Below, one piece after another: positions 8,924 through 16,872 of a DNA stretch of 35,823 nucleotides (its first letter is position 1; every line of letters begins with the position of its first letter). A program made the position numbers and the translations under genes. The notes under the pieces are model-generated. The model worked only from the letters and a program-made list of their open reading frames with translations, was not told the origin of the DNA and made no database searches. The stretch spans positions 12,624-48,446 of the forward strand of contig PMJR01000045.1 in assembly GCA_003158475.1 (NCBI GenBank), in the 5' to 3' direction. Origin of the DNA: Ignavibacteriota bacterium. Its GTDB lineage: Bacteria > Bacteroidota > Ignavibacteria > UBA10030 > UBA6906.

Positions 8924-8983
8924 AACGATGCGGTCAGTCTGGCGCCGGGAGTGTTCCTTCAGAAGTTCGGATTCGATGTCCAT
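8465..8983 (-). CDS. conserved alpha-helical (HEAT-like) protein of unknown function
   Basis: A 172-residue cytoplasmic protein, mostly amphipathic helices in a HEAT/DNA-alkylation-repeat-like pattern: an RGEYRITQRSAWAVG helix pair, then AVRRNVVRLLQHVDIP, then PVAVKCFSMTVLARIAEKEP, ending in GGFRSRAAWVLKAL. From memory this pattern matches a widespread Bacteroidota hypothetical family; its function is unknown to me. ATG 8983 (MDIESELLKEHS) is chosen because the in-frame extension to 9133 is low-complexity and carries no family-like sequence. No good ribosome binding site is visible. The gene is convergent with the mannosidase gene, whose open frame runs antisense across 8465-8923 with identical codon boundaries. 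The well-formed protein sequence makes this the genuine gene of the two in the overlap. Confidence 0.75.
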   Translation of the reverse strand: MDIESELLKEHSRRQTDRIVSWIGNDTRRFGLLMDLFLRGEYRITQRSAWAVGICADRNPALVRPYISRMLSRMEEPGVHIAVRRNVVRLLQHVDIPAGLLGRVATLCFEYLSAGDSPVAVKCFSMTVLARIAEKEPDLRREIRLIIEQQLPYGSGGFRSRAAWVLKALRPG

Positions 8984-9039
8984 GGCTGGGACGAAAACTA
9001 CAGAGTATCGCGGAAAAAGGCAACCGGACCATTCCTGTG

Positions 9040-9068
9040 TTGACCCGCGACCTCTTCTTGAGTACATT
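9040..9068 (+). promoter_or_regulatory. putative sigma-70-type promoter of class V aminotransferase gene
   Basis: TTGACC (9040-9045), exactly 17 bases, TACATT (9063-9068). The predicted start near 9075 is about 53 bases before the ATG at 9128. It lies in the divergent gap between the helical-repeat gene and the aminotransferase. By eye only. Confidence 0.4.
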
Positions 9069-9127
9069 GACAGATCCTCCCGAGGGCGCCGGCCGGAGGA
9101 GGGAAACACACAGAACGATGAAGGGTT

Positions 9128-10309
9128 ATGCACGCTCCGTTTTCTCCAGAGATACTCTCACGGGCCAGAGAGCTCTTCCCTCACCTGAAGCAGGGGAAGA
9201 TCTATCTCAATCACGCGGGGACGAGTCCGCTTTCCACGAGGGTCGTGGAAGCCATGACCGCGTACCTGAGGAGGCGATCCGAGGGGGAGCTGGACACTTA
9301 CCAAAACGACTTGGGTATGGTTGCAGAGTGCCGGACTGATGTCTCCAGGCTGATACGGGCGGAATCCGCCGACAGGATCGCCTTCCAATCCAACACGTCC
9401 GACGCGATCAACGTGATTGCGGCCGGGATCCCCTGGAAAACGGGGGACCGGGTACTCCTCGGAGACATCGAATTCCCCGCGAATATCTACCCCTACGTCA
9501 ATCTCAAACCGCTCGGAGTGGAGCTTGATTTCATCTCAGCACCTGACGGGAGGCTGACCACAGAGCTGATCGCCTCCAAAATCGGCCAGCACACACGCCT
9601 CCTCGCGCTCAGCGCCGTGCAGTTTCTTTCCGGACACCGGGGGGATCTCCGCTCGATCGGGAGCATATGCCGGAACAACGGGACGATATTCGCGGTCGAC
9701 GGAATACAGGCGGTGGGCGCCGTGAGAATCGATGTACAGAAGATGTCCATCGACGCGCTCTCGGCCGGCGCCCAGAAGTGGCAGATGGGACCGCACGGTT
9801 CGGGGTTCCTCTATCTGACGGAAGAACTCCAGTCGCGCATCCGCCAGAAAAACCTGGGCTGGCTCTCGGTGGAAAATCCATGGGATTTCTATAATTACGA
9901 ACAGCCGCTCGCCTCGTCCGCGCGGCGATACGAAGGGGGGAGTCTCAACATGCCGGGCCTCTGGGGGATGCGGGAGGCCATCGGAACGCTTATCGAATTC
10001 GGACCGGACGGGATTGAATCGCACATACTCGCGATCACCTCCCGGTTGATCGAGCGACTCATGAAGATTGACGGAGTTACTCTCTTTTCTCCCCTTGCGG
10101 AGGGGGAACGGGCCGGGATCGTCACCATCTCGCTGGCCGCACCGCTCGACCCCCAGACAGTGTTCGAAAAACTCAGGGACCGGGGGGCAGCGATCGCGAT
10201 CCGGGAAGGAAAACTCCGCTACTCACCGCACTTCTACAATTCGACGGGCGACATGGACCGCGTGGCGGATATGACGGAGGAGGTGATGCGTGAGGCGCAC
10301 GGGGGATAG
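9128..10309 (+). CDS. pyridoxal-phosphate enzyme, aminotransferase class V family
   Basis: A 393-residue fold-type I PLP enzyme. YLNHAGTSPLS near the N terminus, FQSNTSDAINVIAAG near residue 80, FAVDGIQAVGAVRID near 188 (Asp that contacts the PLP nitrogen) and the Schiff-base lysine in AQKWQMGPHGSGFLYL near 215 identify the class V family. This family holds cysteine desulfurases, isopenicillin-N-epimerase-like enzymes, kynureninases and selenocysteine lyases. I do not see the catalytic Cys loop (RxGxHCA type) of SufS/IscS; the equivalent C-terminal region reads IREGKLRYSPHFYNS, with no Cys. A desulfurase role is therefore unlikely, and an epimerase, lyase or aminotransferase role is more likely. 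GAAGGG stands just before the ATG. It is monocistronic and convergent with the glycosyltransferase gene; context gives no substrate. Confidence 0.85.
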   Translation: MHAPFSPEILSRARELFPHLKQGKIYLNHAGTSPLSTRVVEAMTAYLRRRSEGELDTYQNDLGMVAECRTDVSRLIRAESADRIAFQSNTSDAINVIAAGIPWKTGDRVLLGDIEFPANIYPYVNLKPLGVELDFISAPDGRLTTELIASKIGQHTRLLALSAVQFLSGHRGDLRSIGSICRNNGTIFAVDGIQAVGAVRIDVQKMSIDALSAGAQKWQMGPHGSGFLYLTEELQSRIRQKNLGWLSVENPWDFYNYEQPLASSARRYEGGSLNMPGLWGMREAIGTLIEFGPDGIESHILAITSRLIERLMKIDGVTLFSPLAEGERAGIVTISLAAPLDPQTVFEKLRDRGAAIAIREGKLRYSPHFYNSTGDMDRVADMTEEVMREAHGG

Positions 10310-10345
10310 ATGGCCGGACCGAAAACCCGGTTCTCCGAAGCAGGC

Positions 10346-11515
10346 TCACAGGAGCCAGTGATAGAGAAGGCGCCACCCGGCAGCAAGGGAGCGTGGTGAA
10401 TTCTGCCGCCGTCCCTCCTTCCGGGGGAGACTTGCAGCTTCCGCGAGGAGCGACTCGACGTTCGCGACCATTGTCGGAAGAGAGAAGACATTTTCCACCT
10501 TCCTGGCACCGGCCCTTCCCATTGAATTGCGGAGTCGGCGGTTGTCCACCAACGTGACCATTGCGTCGGCGAGCCTCTCGGGTGATCGCGGCGGGACCAG
10601 TATACCCGTCCTCCCGTCCTCGATGATCTCCGGGAGACTGCTCACATTGGAAGCAATGACGGCTTTCCCCGCGGCCATTGCTTCAACGGCAGCGTACCCG
10701 AATCCTTCCCAGTTCGACGGCATCACGAGAAAATCGATCCCGCGAAGAAACTCGGGGATGTTCTCCCGGAAACCCGCCAGGTATGCATGCCGGTCCAGAT
10801 TTCTGCTCCTCAGGAACTCCTGCACTGATGCGCGCAGGTTCCCGTCCCCTGCCAGGACGAGCTTTGCATTCCGGTGCTGTTTGACAAGGATGGCCATTGC
10901 TTCAAGGAGGGTCAGCAATCCCTTCTGCTCGTCCAGTCTCCCGACAAAACCGATCAGGCTGTCCTCTTCACCGACATGGAATTCTTCACGGAGGCTGCCG
11001 GATGCCGGAAGCCTGAACAGCCGGGCATCGACCCCCTTCCACACGACGTGGATCTTGTCCGCATCAAGCCACGGTGCGCTTATCAGGAGAGTGTTCTTAG
11101 TCGCATAGGAGTTCGCGATGACGACTGAGGCGACCTTGCCGTAGAAAAGCCTGTTGAGGAGAGTGTCCTTGAGTGGAAAATCGACCTCCCTGCTCACAAT
11201 AACAGGAACAGCTGCGAGCAAGGACGCCATCCCGCCGACGCGGAGCTCTTTTTCGGTGTGGACGCACACAACGTCGATTCTCCTCCCGACCATGAGTCTG
11301 GCGAGTCTCAGGATCGTGAACGGATCAAAATCGCCTCCGAACCTCACCGGCACCAGATCGATTGTCGACATCCGCATGCGCTTGTGGAGGGCGGAGTCCG
11401 GACGGCAGGCGACCGTCACGTTATGCCCCCGGGATCTGAGGGAGTCCACGATCTGGGTCAGGGAGACTTCCCCGCCGCCCCAGGTACGGCAGCTATTCAG
11501 AAAAAGTACGTTCAT
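10346..11515 (-). CDS. GT4-family glycosyltransferase
   Basis: A 389-residue GT-B glycosyltransferase. The N-terminal Rossmann half begins MNVLFLNSCRTWGGGEVSL, whose glycine-rich loop is typical for GT4 acceptor domains. The C-terminal half holds the donor-nucleotide site: GFVGRLDEQKGLLTLLEAM near residue 200, LVLAGDGNLR near 230, and the E-x7-E retaining motif in NWEGFGYAAVEAMAAGKAV near 285. It transfers a sugar from an activated donor to a lipid, protein or polysaccharide, probably at the inner face of the cytoplasmic membrane. The last 30 residues are basic and may bind membrane. It stands alone, convergent with the aminotransferase gene (36 bases apart). No polysaccharide cluster surrounds it, so donor and acceptor are unknown. 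Confidence 0.88.
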   Translation of the reverse strand: MNVLFLNSCRTWGGGEVSLTQIVDSLRSRGHNVTVACRPDSALHKRMRMSTIDLVPVRFGGDFDPFTILRLARLMVGRRIDVVCVHTEKELRVGGMASLLAAVPVIVSREVDFPLKDTLLNRLFYGKVASVVIANSYATKNTLLISAPWLDADKIHVVWKGVDARLFRLPASGSLREEFHVGEEDSLIGFVGRLDEQKGLLTLLEAMAILVKQHRNAKLVLAGDGNLRASVQEFLRSRNLDRHAYLAGFRENIPEFLRGIDFLVMPSNWEGFGYAAVEAMAAGKAVIASNVSSLPEIIEDGRTGILVPPRSPERLADAMVTLVDNRRLRNSMGRAGARKVENVFSLPTMVANVESLLAEAASLPRKEGRRQNSPRSLAAGWRLLYHWLL

Positions 11516-11587
11516 GGAGTTCCCGGCGATGGTGGCTGTCCCGAGCGGTATGGGGTAAGCGGTCCTGGAGGACGCACTGTTCTCTTT

Positions 11588-11616
11588 TTGACCATTTCGG
11601 GGATGAAACGTTTAAT
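11588..11616 (+). promoter_or_regulatory. putative sigma-70-type promoter of the TonB receptor operon
   Basis: TTGACC (11588-11593), 17 bases, TTTAAT (11611-11616). The predicted start near 11623 leaves a leader of about 180 bases before the receptor GTG at 11806. I recognise no cobalamin or other riboswitch in the leader. By eye only. Confidence 0.42.
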
Positions 11617-11805
11617 GACTTCAATCTCTGACATTTTGGGCGATTTCGCAATACTCAAGGCCAGGATTCGATAAAACAGGACTTTTTCCATGCATCCCGG
11701 GAACGCTGCGGAAGCAGGCTTCGTTATTGAAATTGAGAGGAGGCACGTACCCGTTCAGAATTGATACCACGTTCATACCCCTGAATTCAACCCGGCGAGG
11801 TATCA

Positions 11806-14166
11806 GTGCCCTCTCACGATCATTCCGACCGGCCCTCCGCGGGCCATCGCATCCTCCCTCTTCTCCCCCTGATCGCCTTCCTGTGTCTTGACGTGAGGGG
11901 AGGCGCGACCGCCCAGGAAAAATTCACGATGAGCGGGATCATAAAAAATGCCGAGAACGGTGAGGCCCTGATCGGCGCCTATGTGGTCGTGAAGGAACTC
12001 AAGAACGTCGGCGCATCGAGCAACGCATACGGATTCTTCTCACTCACAATCCCCGGCGGGCGTTACACCCTCCTCGTCCAGTATCTGGGCTTCAGGGTCC
12101 TCGCCGATTCCATAGACCTCACCCGGGACCGGACATTCAATTTCGCACTTGCCCCGGAGCCGATCACCGTCGGCGAGGTCGTCGTGTCGGGCGAGCGATC
12201 GGACAGGAACGTCACGTCCACGGTCATGAGTTCGAACAAACTCGAAATACGGGAGGTAAAATCCATTCCCGTCCTCCTCGGCGAAAAGGACATACTGAAG
12301 ACCATCCAGTTGCTCCCCGGAGTGCAGTCTGCGGGAGAAGGGAACACCGGGTACTACGCCCGGGGAGGGGGGCTGGACCAGAACCTGATCCTGCTCGACG
12401 AAGCCCCGATTTACAATCCTTCGCACGCGCTGGGGTATCTCTCGGTGTTCAATTCCGACGCGATCAAGGATGTCACGCTGATAACGGGAGGGATCCCCGC
12501 CGAATACGGGGGGCGCCTCTCATCGGTGCTCGACATCAGAACCAATGACGGGAACATGAAGGATTATGGTGCTTCAGGTGGAATCGGTCTTCTTGCCGCC
12601 AGGCTCACGATCCAGGGGCCGATCGTGAAGGACGAGGGCTCGTTCATGATCTCGGGGCGAAGGACCTACGCGGACATGTTTCTGAAGCTCTCGAGTGACA
12701 CCACGATCAACAGGACCAGCCTCTACTTCTATGATCTGAACGCAAAAGCAAACTACACACTGGGGGAGAAAGACCGCATCTACCTGTCGGGCTACCTCGG
12801 GAAGGACAATCTCGATTACCCCGATGTCATCGGGCTGCGCTGGGGGAACACCACTGCCACGGCCCGGTGGAACCACATATTCGGAGACCAGTTTTTCAGC
12901 AACACCGCGCTGACGTTCAGCGATTACCAGTACACGAACCTCGTGGGAACGAGCACGAGCCAGTATGAGATCACTTCCGGGATCAAAGACATCAACGGCA
13001 AGATCGACCTCCAGTATTTCATGAACGCAACGAGCATGTTCAAGTTCGGCGTCAACGCGATCTATCACACATTCATGCCGGGGTCGGTGACCGCGGGACC
13101 GACGAGTTCCGCCAACAGCGTCTCGCTCGAGCACCGGTACGCGCTCGAAAACGCCGCCTATGTCGCACACGAGTTCGAGCCTCTTTCCGGGTTCAAGATC
13201 AACTACGGGCTGCGGGCTTCCATGTTCAGCCTCATGGGCCCCGGTCACACCCTGACGTACGATGAGTACGGCGACATCATCGATACCGCCGGCTACGGAT
13301 CAGGCAAAGTTATCAAGACCTATGCAAGCTTCGAGCCCAGGTTCTCCGCTACATATCTTATTGATGAGGCAAGCTCCGTCAAAGGCTCCTATACGCGCAC
13401 CGCACAATACCTCCACCTGCTGTCGAATTCGACGACGGCAAACCCGAGCGACCTCTGGGTCCCGAGCAGCAACAACGTTAAACCCCAGTATGCCGACCAG
13501 GTGGCCATCGGGTACTACAGGAACTTCGAGGAGAATGAATTCGAATCCTCGCTGGAGCTGTATTATAAAAACATGATGAACCTGATCGATTACAAGAACG
13601 GCTCCGATCTGCAGATCAATCCCACCATCGAATCCCTTCTCGTACTCGGCAGGGGCTGGAGCTACGGGGCGGAATTCCTGATCAGGAAACGGGCAGGGCG
13701 TCTCAGCGGCTGGGTGGGCTATACGTGGTCAAAGACACAGGAGCAATTCCCCCTTATCAACAACGGCACGGTTTTCCCGGCACGCCAGGACCGGACGCAT
13801 GACATCTCTGTTGTCACGATCTATGACCTGAACGCAGCATGGAACTTTTCCGCGGTATGGGTGTACAACACGGGGAATGCGGTGACGTTCCCGGGAGGGA
13901 ACTACTGGATCGACAACCGGCTTGTCCCCTATTACACCGAGAGAAACGGGTACCGGATGCCCGCATACCACCGTCTGGACCTCTCGGCCACGTGGAAACT
14001 CGGAGAACGCTCGAACCTGAATTTTTCCATCTATAACGTCTATAACCGCATGAACGCGTATGCAATCTACTTCAGGCAGAACAGGACAGACCCGACCAGA
14101 ACGGAAGCCGTGCAGATAACGCTGTTTCCCATCATCCCGTCGGTCACCTACAATTTCAATTACTGA
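11806..14166 (+). CDS. TonB-dependent outer-membrane receptor with CarboxypepD_reg-like domain
   Basis: 786 residues. The signal peptide ends at about residue 36 (GATAQ/E). An N-terminal carboxypeptidase-regulatory-like beta-sandwich (about 40-120: SGIIKNAENGEALIGAYVVV ... YTLLVQYLGF) follows, then the plug domain with LPGVQSAGEGNTGYYARGGG near 170 and LLDEAPIYNPSH near 196, then a 22-strand-type barrel ending in VTYNFNY with a terminal aromatic, as outer-membrane barrels require. It imports a ligand using TonB-ExbBD energy. GTG 11806 is used because no in-frame ATG precedes the signal peptide and GCGAGG lies at suitable distance. The DUF4249 lipoprotein gene follows after 19 bases; receptor/DUF4249 pairs recur in Bacteroidota. 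No degradative enzyme adjoins the pair, so the ligand cannot be inferred; no SusD homologue is present. Confidence 0.93.
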   Translation: MPSHDHSDRPSAGHRILPLLPLIAFLCLDVRGGATAQEKFTMSGIIKNAENGEALIGAYVVVKELKNVGASSNAYGFFSLTIPGGRYTLLVQYLGFRVLADSIDLTRDRTFNFALAPEPITVGEVVVSGERSDRNVTSTVMSSNKLEIREVKSIPVLLGEKDILKTIQLLPGVQSAGEGNTGYYARGGGLDQNLILLDEAPIYNPSHALGYLSVFNSDAIKDVTLITGGIPAEYGGRLSSVLDIRTNDGNMKDYGASGGIGLLAARLTIQGPIVKDEGSFMISGRRTYADMFLKLSSDTTINRTSLYFYDLNAKANYTLGEKDRIYLSGYLGKDNLDYPDVIGLRWGNTTATARWNHIFGDQFFSNTALTFSDYQYTNLVGTSTSQYEITSGIKDINGKIDLQYFMNATSMFKFGVNAIYHTFMPGSVTAGPTSSANSVSLEHRYALENAAYVAHEFEPLSGFKINYGLRASMFSLMGPGHTLTYDEYGDIIDTAGYGSGKVIKTYASFEPRFSATYLIDEASSVKGSYTRTAQYLHLLSNSTTANPSDLWVPSSNNVKPQYADQVAIGYYRNFEENEFESSLELYYKNMMNLIDYKNGSDLQINPTIESLLVLGRGWSYGAEFLIRKRAGRLSGWVGYTWSKTQEQFPLINNGTVFPARQDRTHDISVVTIYDLNAAWNFSAVWVYNTGNAVTFPGGNYWIDNRLVPYYTERNGYRMPAYHRLDLSATWKLGERSNLNFSIYNVYNRMNAYAIYFRQNRTDPTRTEAVQITLFPIIPSVTYNFNY

Positions 14167-14185
14167 ACTTCAGCGGAGCATCACG

Positions 14186-15022
14186 ATGAACAGCAGATTC
14201 TTCCGTCATGCACGCGGAGCGGGGATTGCGGCCACGGCCCTGGCCCTTGCGTCTTTCTCCTGCCAGAAGGTCATCTCGGTCGATCTCAATAACGCGAACC
14301 CCCAGATGGTGACCGAGGCGATCGTCACGGACGGCCCGGGCCCGTACACGGTCCTGCTGAGCCGGTCGGGCGATTATTTCACCCCCTCCCTTTATTTTCC
14401 TCCCGTGACGCATGCATTTGTGACAATCGCGGACAATCTCGGTGTCACGGATACTCTGAAGGAGACGGTGAGCGGGACATATCACACGTCGGTACTCCAC
14501 GGCGGTCAGGGGAGGACCTATTACCTCCGGGTGGTCGCGGAAGGGAAGGAATACGACGCGATTTCCACGATGCCCCCCAGGGTCCCCATCGACACGCTTG
14601 TCGCGCTCCATTCGCGTGAATCCGACGGCGACCAGGTGTACAACCTGTATGTGTTTTTCAAAGACCCGCCTGAACCCGGGAATTACTACCGGATGAACCT
14701 CCGCGTCAACGTCCCGATATCCCCCGACTCCATTGACGGGAGGAGATACCACCTGTACAACGACAAGCTGACGAACGGCAATGAGGCGGCGGTCAGGATA
14801 CGGATGAGGAACTACTTCCAGCCGGGGGACACGGTCTGGGTGGACCTCCTCTCGATCGACAAAGCGTCGTACGACTACTTCAACACGCTGAACAACATAC
14901 TGACCTCCGATCGGAGCCCGACGTCGCTCGCCCCGGCCAATCCCAACACCAACCTCACCAACGGGGCCCTGGGATACTTCGCCGCATTCTCGGTGGATTC
15001 GAAAATCATCGTACTGCAATAG
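14186..15022 (+). CDS. DUF4249-family lipoprotein, partner of TonB receptor
   Basis: 278 residues with an N-terminal signal and lipobox ending ASFSC (Cys near residue 27), so it is a predicted lipoprotein of the outer-membrane or periplasmic face. The mature part shows the DUF4249 pattern: QMVTEAIVTDGPGPYTVLLSRS near residue 40, a bactofilin-like beta-rich region with YHTSVLHGGQGRTYYLRV, and a C-terminal YFNTLNNILTSDRSP ... LGYFAAFSV. Family members are encoded beside CarboxypepD_reg-type TonB receptors, as here, and are presumed to assist ligand capture by the receptor. Their biochemical function is not established. GGAG precedes the ATG. It is the last gene of the two-gene operon. Confidence 0.82.
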   Translation: MNSRFFRHARGAGIAATALALASFSCQKVISVDLNNANPQMVTEAIVTDGPGPYTVLLSRSGDYFTPSLYFPPVTHAFVTIADNLGVTDTLKETVSGTYHTSVLHGGQGRTYYLRVVAEGKEYDAISTMPPRVPIDTLVALHSRESDGDQVYNLYVFFKDPPEPGNYYRMNLRVNVPISPDSIDGRRYHLYNDKLTNGNEAAVRIRMRNYFQPGDTVWVDLLSIDKASYDYFNTLNNILTSDRSPTSLAPANPNTNLTNGALGYFAAFSVDSKIIVLQ

Positions 15023-15050
15023 CCTGGCGAGGACGCTCCTCCACTTCGTT

Positions 15051-15078
15051 CGTGTCTCCGCGTTCAGCGCGGCACACG
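15051..15078 (+). terminator. GC-rich hairpin between convergent genes, possible terminator
   Basis: CGTGT-CT-CCGCG (15051-15062), loop TTCAG, CGCGG-C-ACACG (15068-15078): ten base pairs with a small internal loop, 28 bases after the DUF4249 stop. No U-tract follows, so intrinsic termination is uncertain. The hairpin would also form on the opposite strand. Confidence 0.35.
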
Positions 15079-15179
15079 CCCCCACCGGCGGCACCGCACC
15101 AGAGCGCTGAATCCCGTCTCGGGGGCAGTACTTCCGGACGGCGGTAGTTTCCGATGAATGGAAAAAGGGGCCCTTCCGA

Positions 15180-15464
15180 TCACCCCCGCCCGATCCGGTA
15201 GACGGTGCCGGTGTCCAGATCCGTCACGACATCCCGGATCGCCTTGAAACCGACGTGACCGATCTCCTCGAAACGGTACACCGTTTTCACATGAAGCTCT
15301 TTCATCACGGGATTCTTACTGTGGATCCGGACAGTAAACGACCCCGAGCCATCCAGACAGGTGAACTTGCAGTCCAGGGCGAACAGCTCCCTCGTGCGCT
15401 TGAGCCTGCTGCCAACAAACACCCGCTTGCTCGACATATAGACTGCCTTGAATTCTCCAATCAT
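15180..15464 (-). CDS. small protein of unknown function
   Basis: 94 residues, soluble, with no signal or membrane segment. The sequence reads like a compact beta-rich domain: FKAVYMSSKRVFVGSR, FTCLDGSGSFTVRIHS, then VYRFEEIGHVGFKAIRDVVT, ending DTGTVYRIGRG. I recognise no family. It starts 18 bases after the stop of the urate-oxidase-N-like membrane protein gene and is probably the second gene of that operon. AGAGGGG lies upstream of the ATG at a rather long distance (about 12 bases). Composition and placement support a real gene, but no function can be assigned. Confidence 0.55.
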   Translation of the reverse strand: MIGEFKAVYMSSKRVFVGSRLKRTRELFALDCKFTCLDGSGSFTVRIHSKNPVMKELHVKTVYRFEEIGHVGFKAIRDVVTDLDTGTVYRIGRG

Positions 15465-15482
15465 GGTCGGTGTCCGCCCCTC

Positions 15483-16250
15483 TCACATTCCCTTGAGCTT
15501 CGTGGATTTCCTGTAGATGAGACTTACGCCGCACCAGCCGGCCAGAATGACTCCCAGAAGCCAGAGCGGGCTGTCCGCACCGGGAACCACTGTGTGTGAG
15601 TTGATCATCGTCCAGAGGAGCGGAACAGAGAGATATGTGTTGTGACGCGACCGCTGAGCTGTTCGGGCGACAAGGGCCGCATCCGGCGGGGTTCCCTCTT
15701 TCACTGCGGGGAGGATCTTCTTCTGAGCAGGCCATATCCTCATCCAGACATTTGCGACCATGATCACGCCGAACATCACGCCGATGTGAATGGTGTACGC
15801 CCGGTAACTGAACCCGGCCCAGTTGATCATCGCATAGACAATGACGGCAATCAGAACGAACCCCATGGCACCCATGACGCGGATGTCCTTCCCGAGCGGG
15901 CTCTTCGCAAGCGCATCATAGACCGGGAAAATCAGGAACACGACCGCCAGCATCACGATGCTCTTCACACCCCAGCCTTCCGCCCCCTGCTCGAACATGA
16001 GGCCGCCGTGGTAGAACACGAGCATGAGGAGGACCAATCCCGCGACAAACGTCCAGAGGGCTGCAAAGCGGAAAAAGTAAAGGGCACGGGGGATCAATTC
16101 CGGTATCACCTTCTTCTTTGTATCCCCGTCCAGTGCCGCGCCGAGCGGAACATTGACCCAGTTGAACCAGTAGAGCAATCCGATCCAGAGGATGCCCGCA
16201 ACGATGTGAATCCAGCGGAAGAGCACGTTCAGGATTTCGGTGTATTCCAT
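15483..16250 (-). CDS. urate-oxidase-N-terminal-like integral membrane protein
   Basis: 255 residues with about seven to eight hydrophobic segments. The pattern LFRWIHIVAGILWIGLLYWFNWVN at the N terminus, FFRFAALWTFVAGLVLLMLVFY near residue 60, YTIHIGVMFGVIMVANVWMRIWPAQKK near 150 and SVPLLWTMINSHT near 205 matches the membrane domain called Urate_ox_N (PuuD-type). Conserved His residues in the first, fifth and seventh segments could bind haem. The soluble cytochrome-c part with CXXCH, present in full-length PuuD proteins, is absent, so a urate-oxidising role is not shown; an electron-transfer or other membrane role is equally possible. AAGGAG stands seven bases before ATG 16250. A near-consensus promoter is 43 bases upstream. 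Confidence 0.8.
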   Translation of the reverse strand: MEYTEILNVLFRWIHIVAGILWIGLLYWFNWVNVPLGAALDGDTKKKVIPELIPRALYFFRFAALWTFVAGLVLLMLVFYHGGLMFEQGAEGWGVKSIVMLAVVFLIFPVYDALAKSPLGKDIRVMGAMGFVLIAVIVYAMINWAGFSYRAYTIHIGVMFGVIMVANVWMRIWPAQKKILPAVKEGTPPDAALVARTAQRSRHNTYLSVPLLWTMINSHTVVPGADSPLWLLGVILAGWCGVSLIYRKSTKLKGM

Positions 16251-16272
16251 CGGAGAACTCCTTCTCTATGGA

Positions 16273-16300
16273 TTGAGTCGTCATTTATGCCGAATATAGC
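16273..16300 (+). promoter_or_regulatory. putative promoter of four-helix membrane protein gene
   Basis: TTGAGT (16273-16278), 16 bases, TATAGC (16295-16300). The predicted start near 16307 is about 60 bases before ATG 16366. The -10 overlaps the -10 of the opposite-strand promoter at 16293-16321. Confidence 0.33.
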
Positions 16301-16321
16301 ACGCCTGCTCGTGAGTGTCAA
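16293..16321 (-). promoter_or_regulatory. near-consensus sigma-70 promoter of urate-oxidase-N-like gene
   Basis: On the minus strand: TTGACA (16321-16316), exactly 17 bases, TATATT (16298-16293). This is the best match to the bacterial consensus in the window, 43 bases upstream of the start codon at 16250. It supports ordinary housekeeping-sigma recognition in this organism. Confidence 0.6.
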
Positions 16322-16365
16322 GGAAACCTTCGGGCCCGGTCCATCGTTCTAATGTCAGACACAAC

Positions 16366-16857
16366 ATGAGGGATCCATCTGAAACAAATCGAGAGGGTAC
16401 TCAGGGGGAAGGCGGATTGATCGATCGATTCAATCCGGCCGTCCCCCGCCACTTCCTCTATGCGATCGCGGGGCTGCTCTGGACTCTGGCCGGAGGGTTG
16501 CTATGCCTGCGCGGAGCGATGTGGCTGGGAGAGTTACAATTCCCCGTGATCGCCTCGATCGAAGCTGCATCGCTCGCCATCGCCGCGGCAGGATATGTCT
16601 TCCTTTTTGCCGGAATCGTCCGGAAGAACATCATGCGGATCGGACGGCTCCCGGAACGCGCATGCGTCTTTGCCTTCACCGCATGGCGGGGGTACATCAT
16701 GATCGGGATCATGATGACCGCCGGAATTTCACTCCGCAGTTCCTCCATCCCCCTCTACTACCTCTCACTTCCCTACACCGCAATGGGGGGCATCCTGCTC
16801 GCGGGGAGCGCGATGTTCTACAGGGAGTTTCTCCGCATCGCGCTCATGAAACACTAG
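16366..16857 (+). CDS. four-helix integral membrane protein of unknown function
   Basis: 163 residues. After a polar N terminus of about 25 residues come four hydrophobic segments: FLYAIAGLLWTLAGGLLCL, SLAIAAAGYVFLFAGIV, YIMIGIMMTAGISL and YTAMGGILLAGSAMFY. A basic stretch between segments 2 and 3 (RKNIMRIGRLPERAC) and the FAFTAWRGYIMIGIMMTAGISLR region look conserved, and I recall similar hypothetical proteins in Bacteroidota, but not a function. ATG 16366 is chosen over GTG 16315 because the predicted promoter places the transcript start near 16307. It is convergent with the metalloprotease gene (15 bases). Confidence 0.65.
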   Translation: MRDPSETNREGTQGEGGLIDRFNPAVPRHFLYAIAGLLWTLAGGLLCLRGAMWLGELQFPVIASIEAASLAIAAAGYVFLFAGIVRKNIMRIGRLPERACVFAFTAWRGYIMIGIMMTAGISLRSSSIPLYYLSLPYTAMGGILLAGSAMFYREFLRIALMKH

Positions 16858-16872
16858 CCGGCAAAAAGTCCT

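Noticed and set aside
8984-9133. Upstream extension of the helical-repeat protein
   Set aside because: Serine/arginine-rich, unlike the folded part; the family-like N terminus starts at ATG 8983.
10310-10345. Bidirectional terminator between aminotransferase and glycosyltransferase genes
   Set aside because: Only a 4-bp stem (ACCG/CGGT) can be drawn and no T-run follows on either strand.
11735-11743. Strong Shine-Dalgarno GAGAGGAGG
   Set aside because: No ATG, GTG or TTG 4-12 bases downstream opens a meaningful frame; kept only as a leader oddity.
15160-15180. AAGGGGCCCTT as terminator stem
   Set aside because: Self-complementary with no room for a loop.
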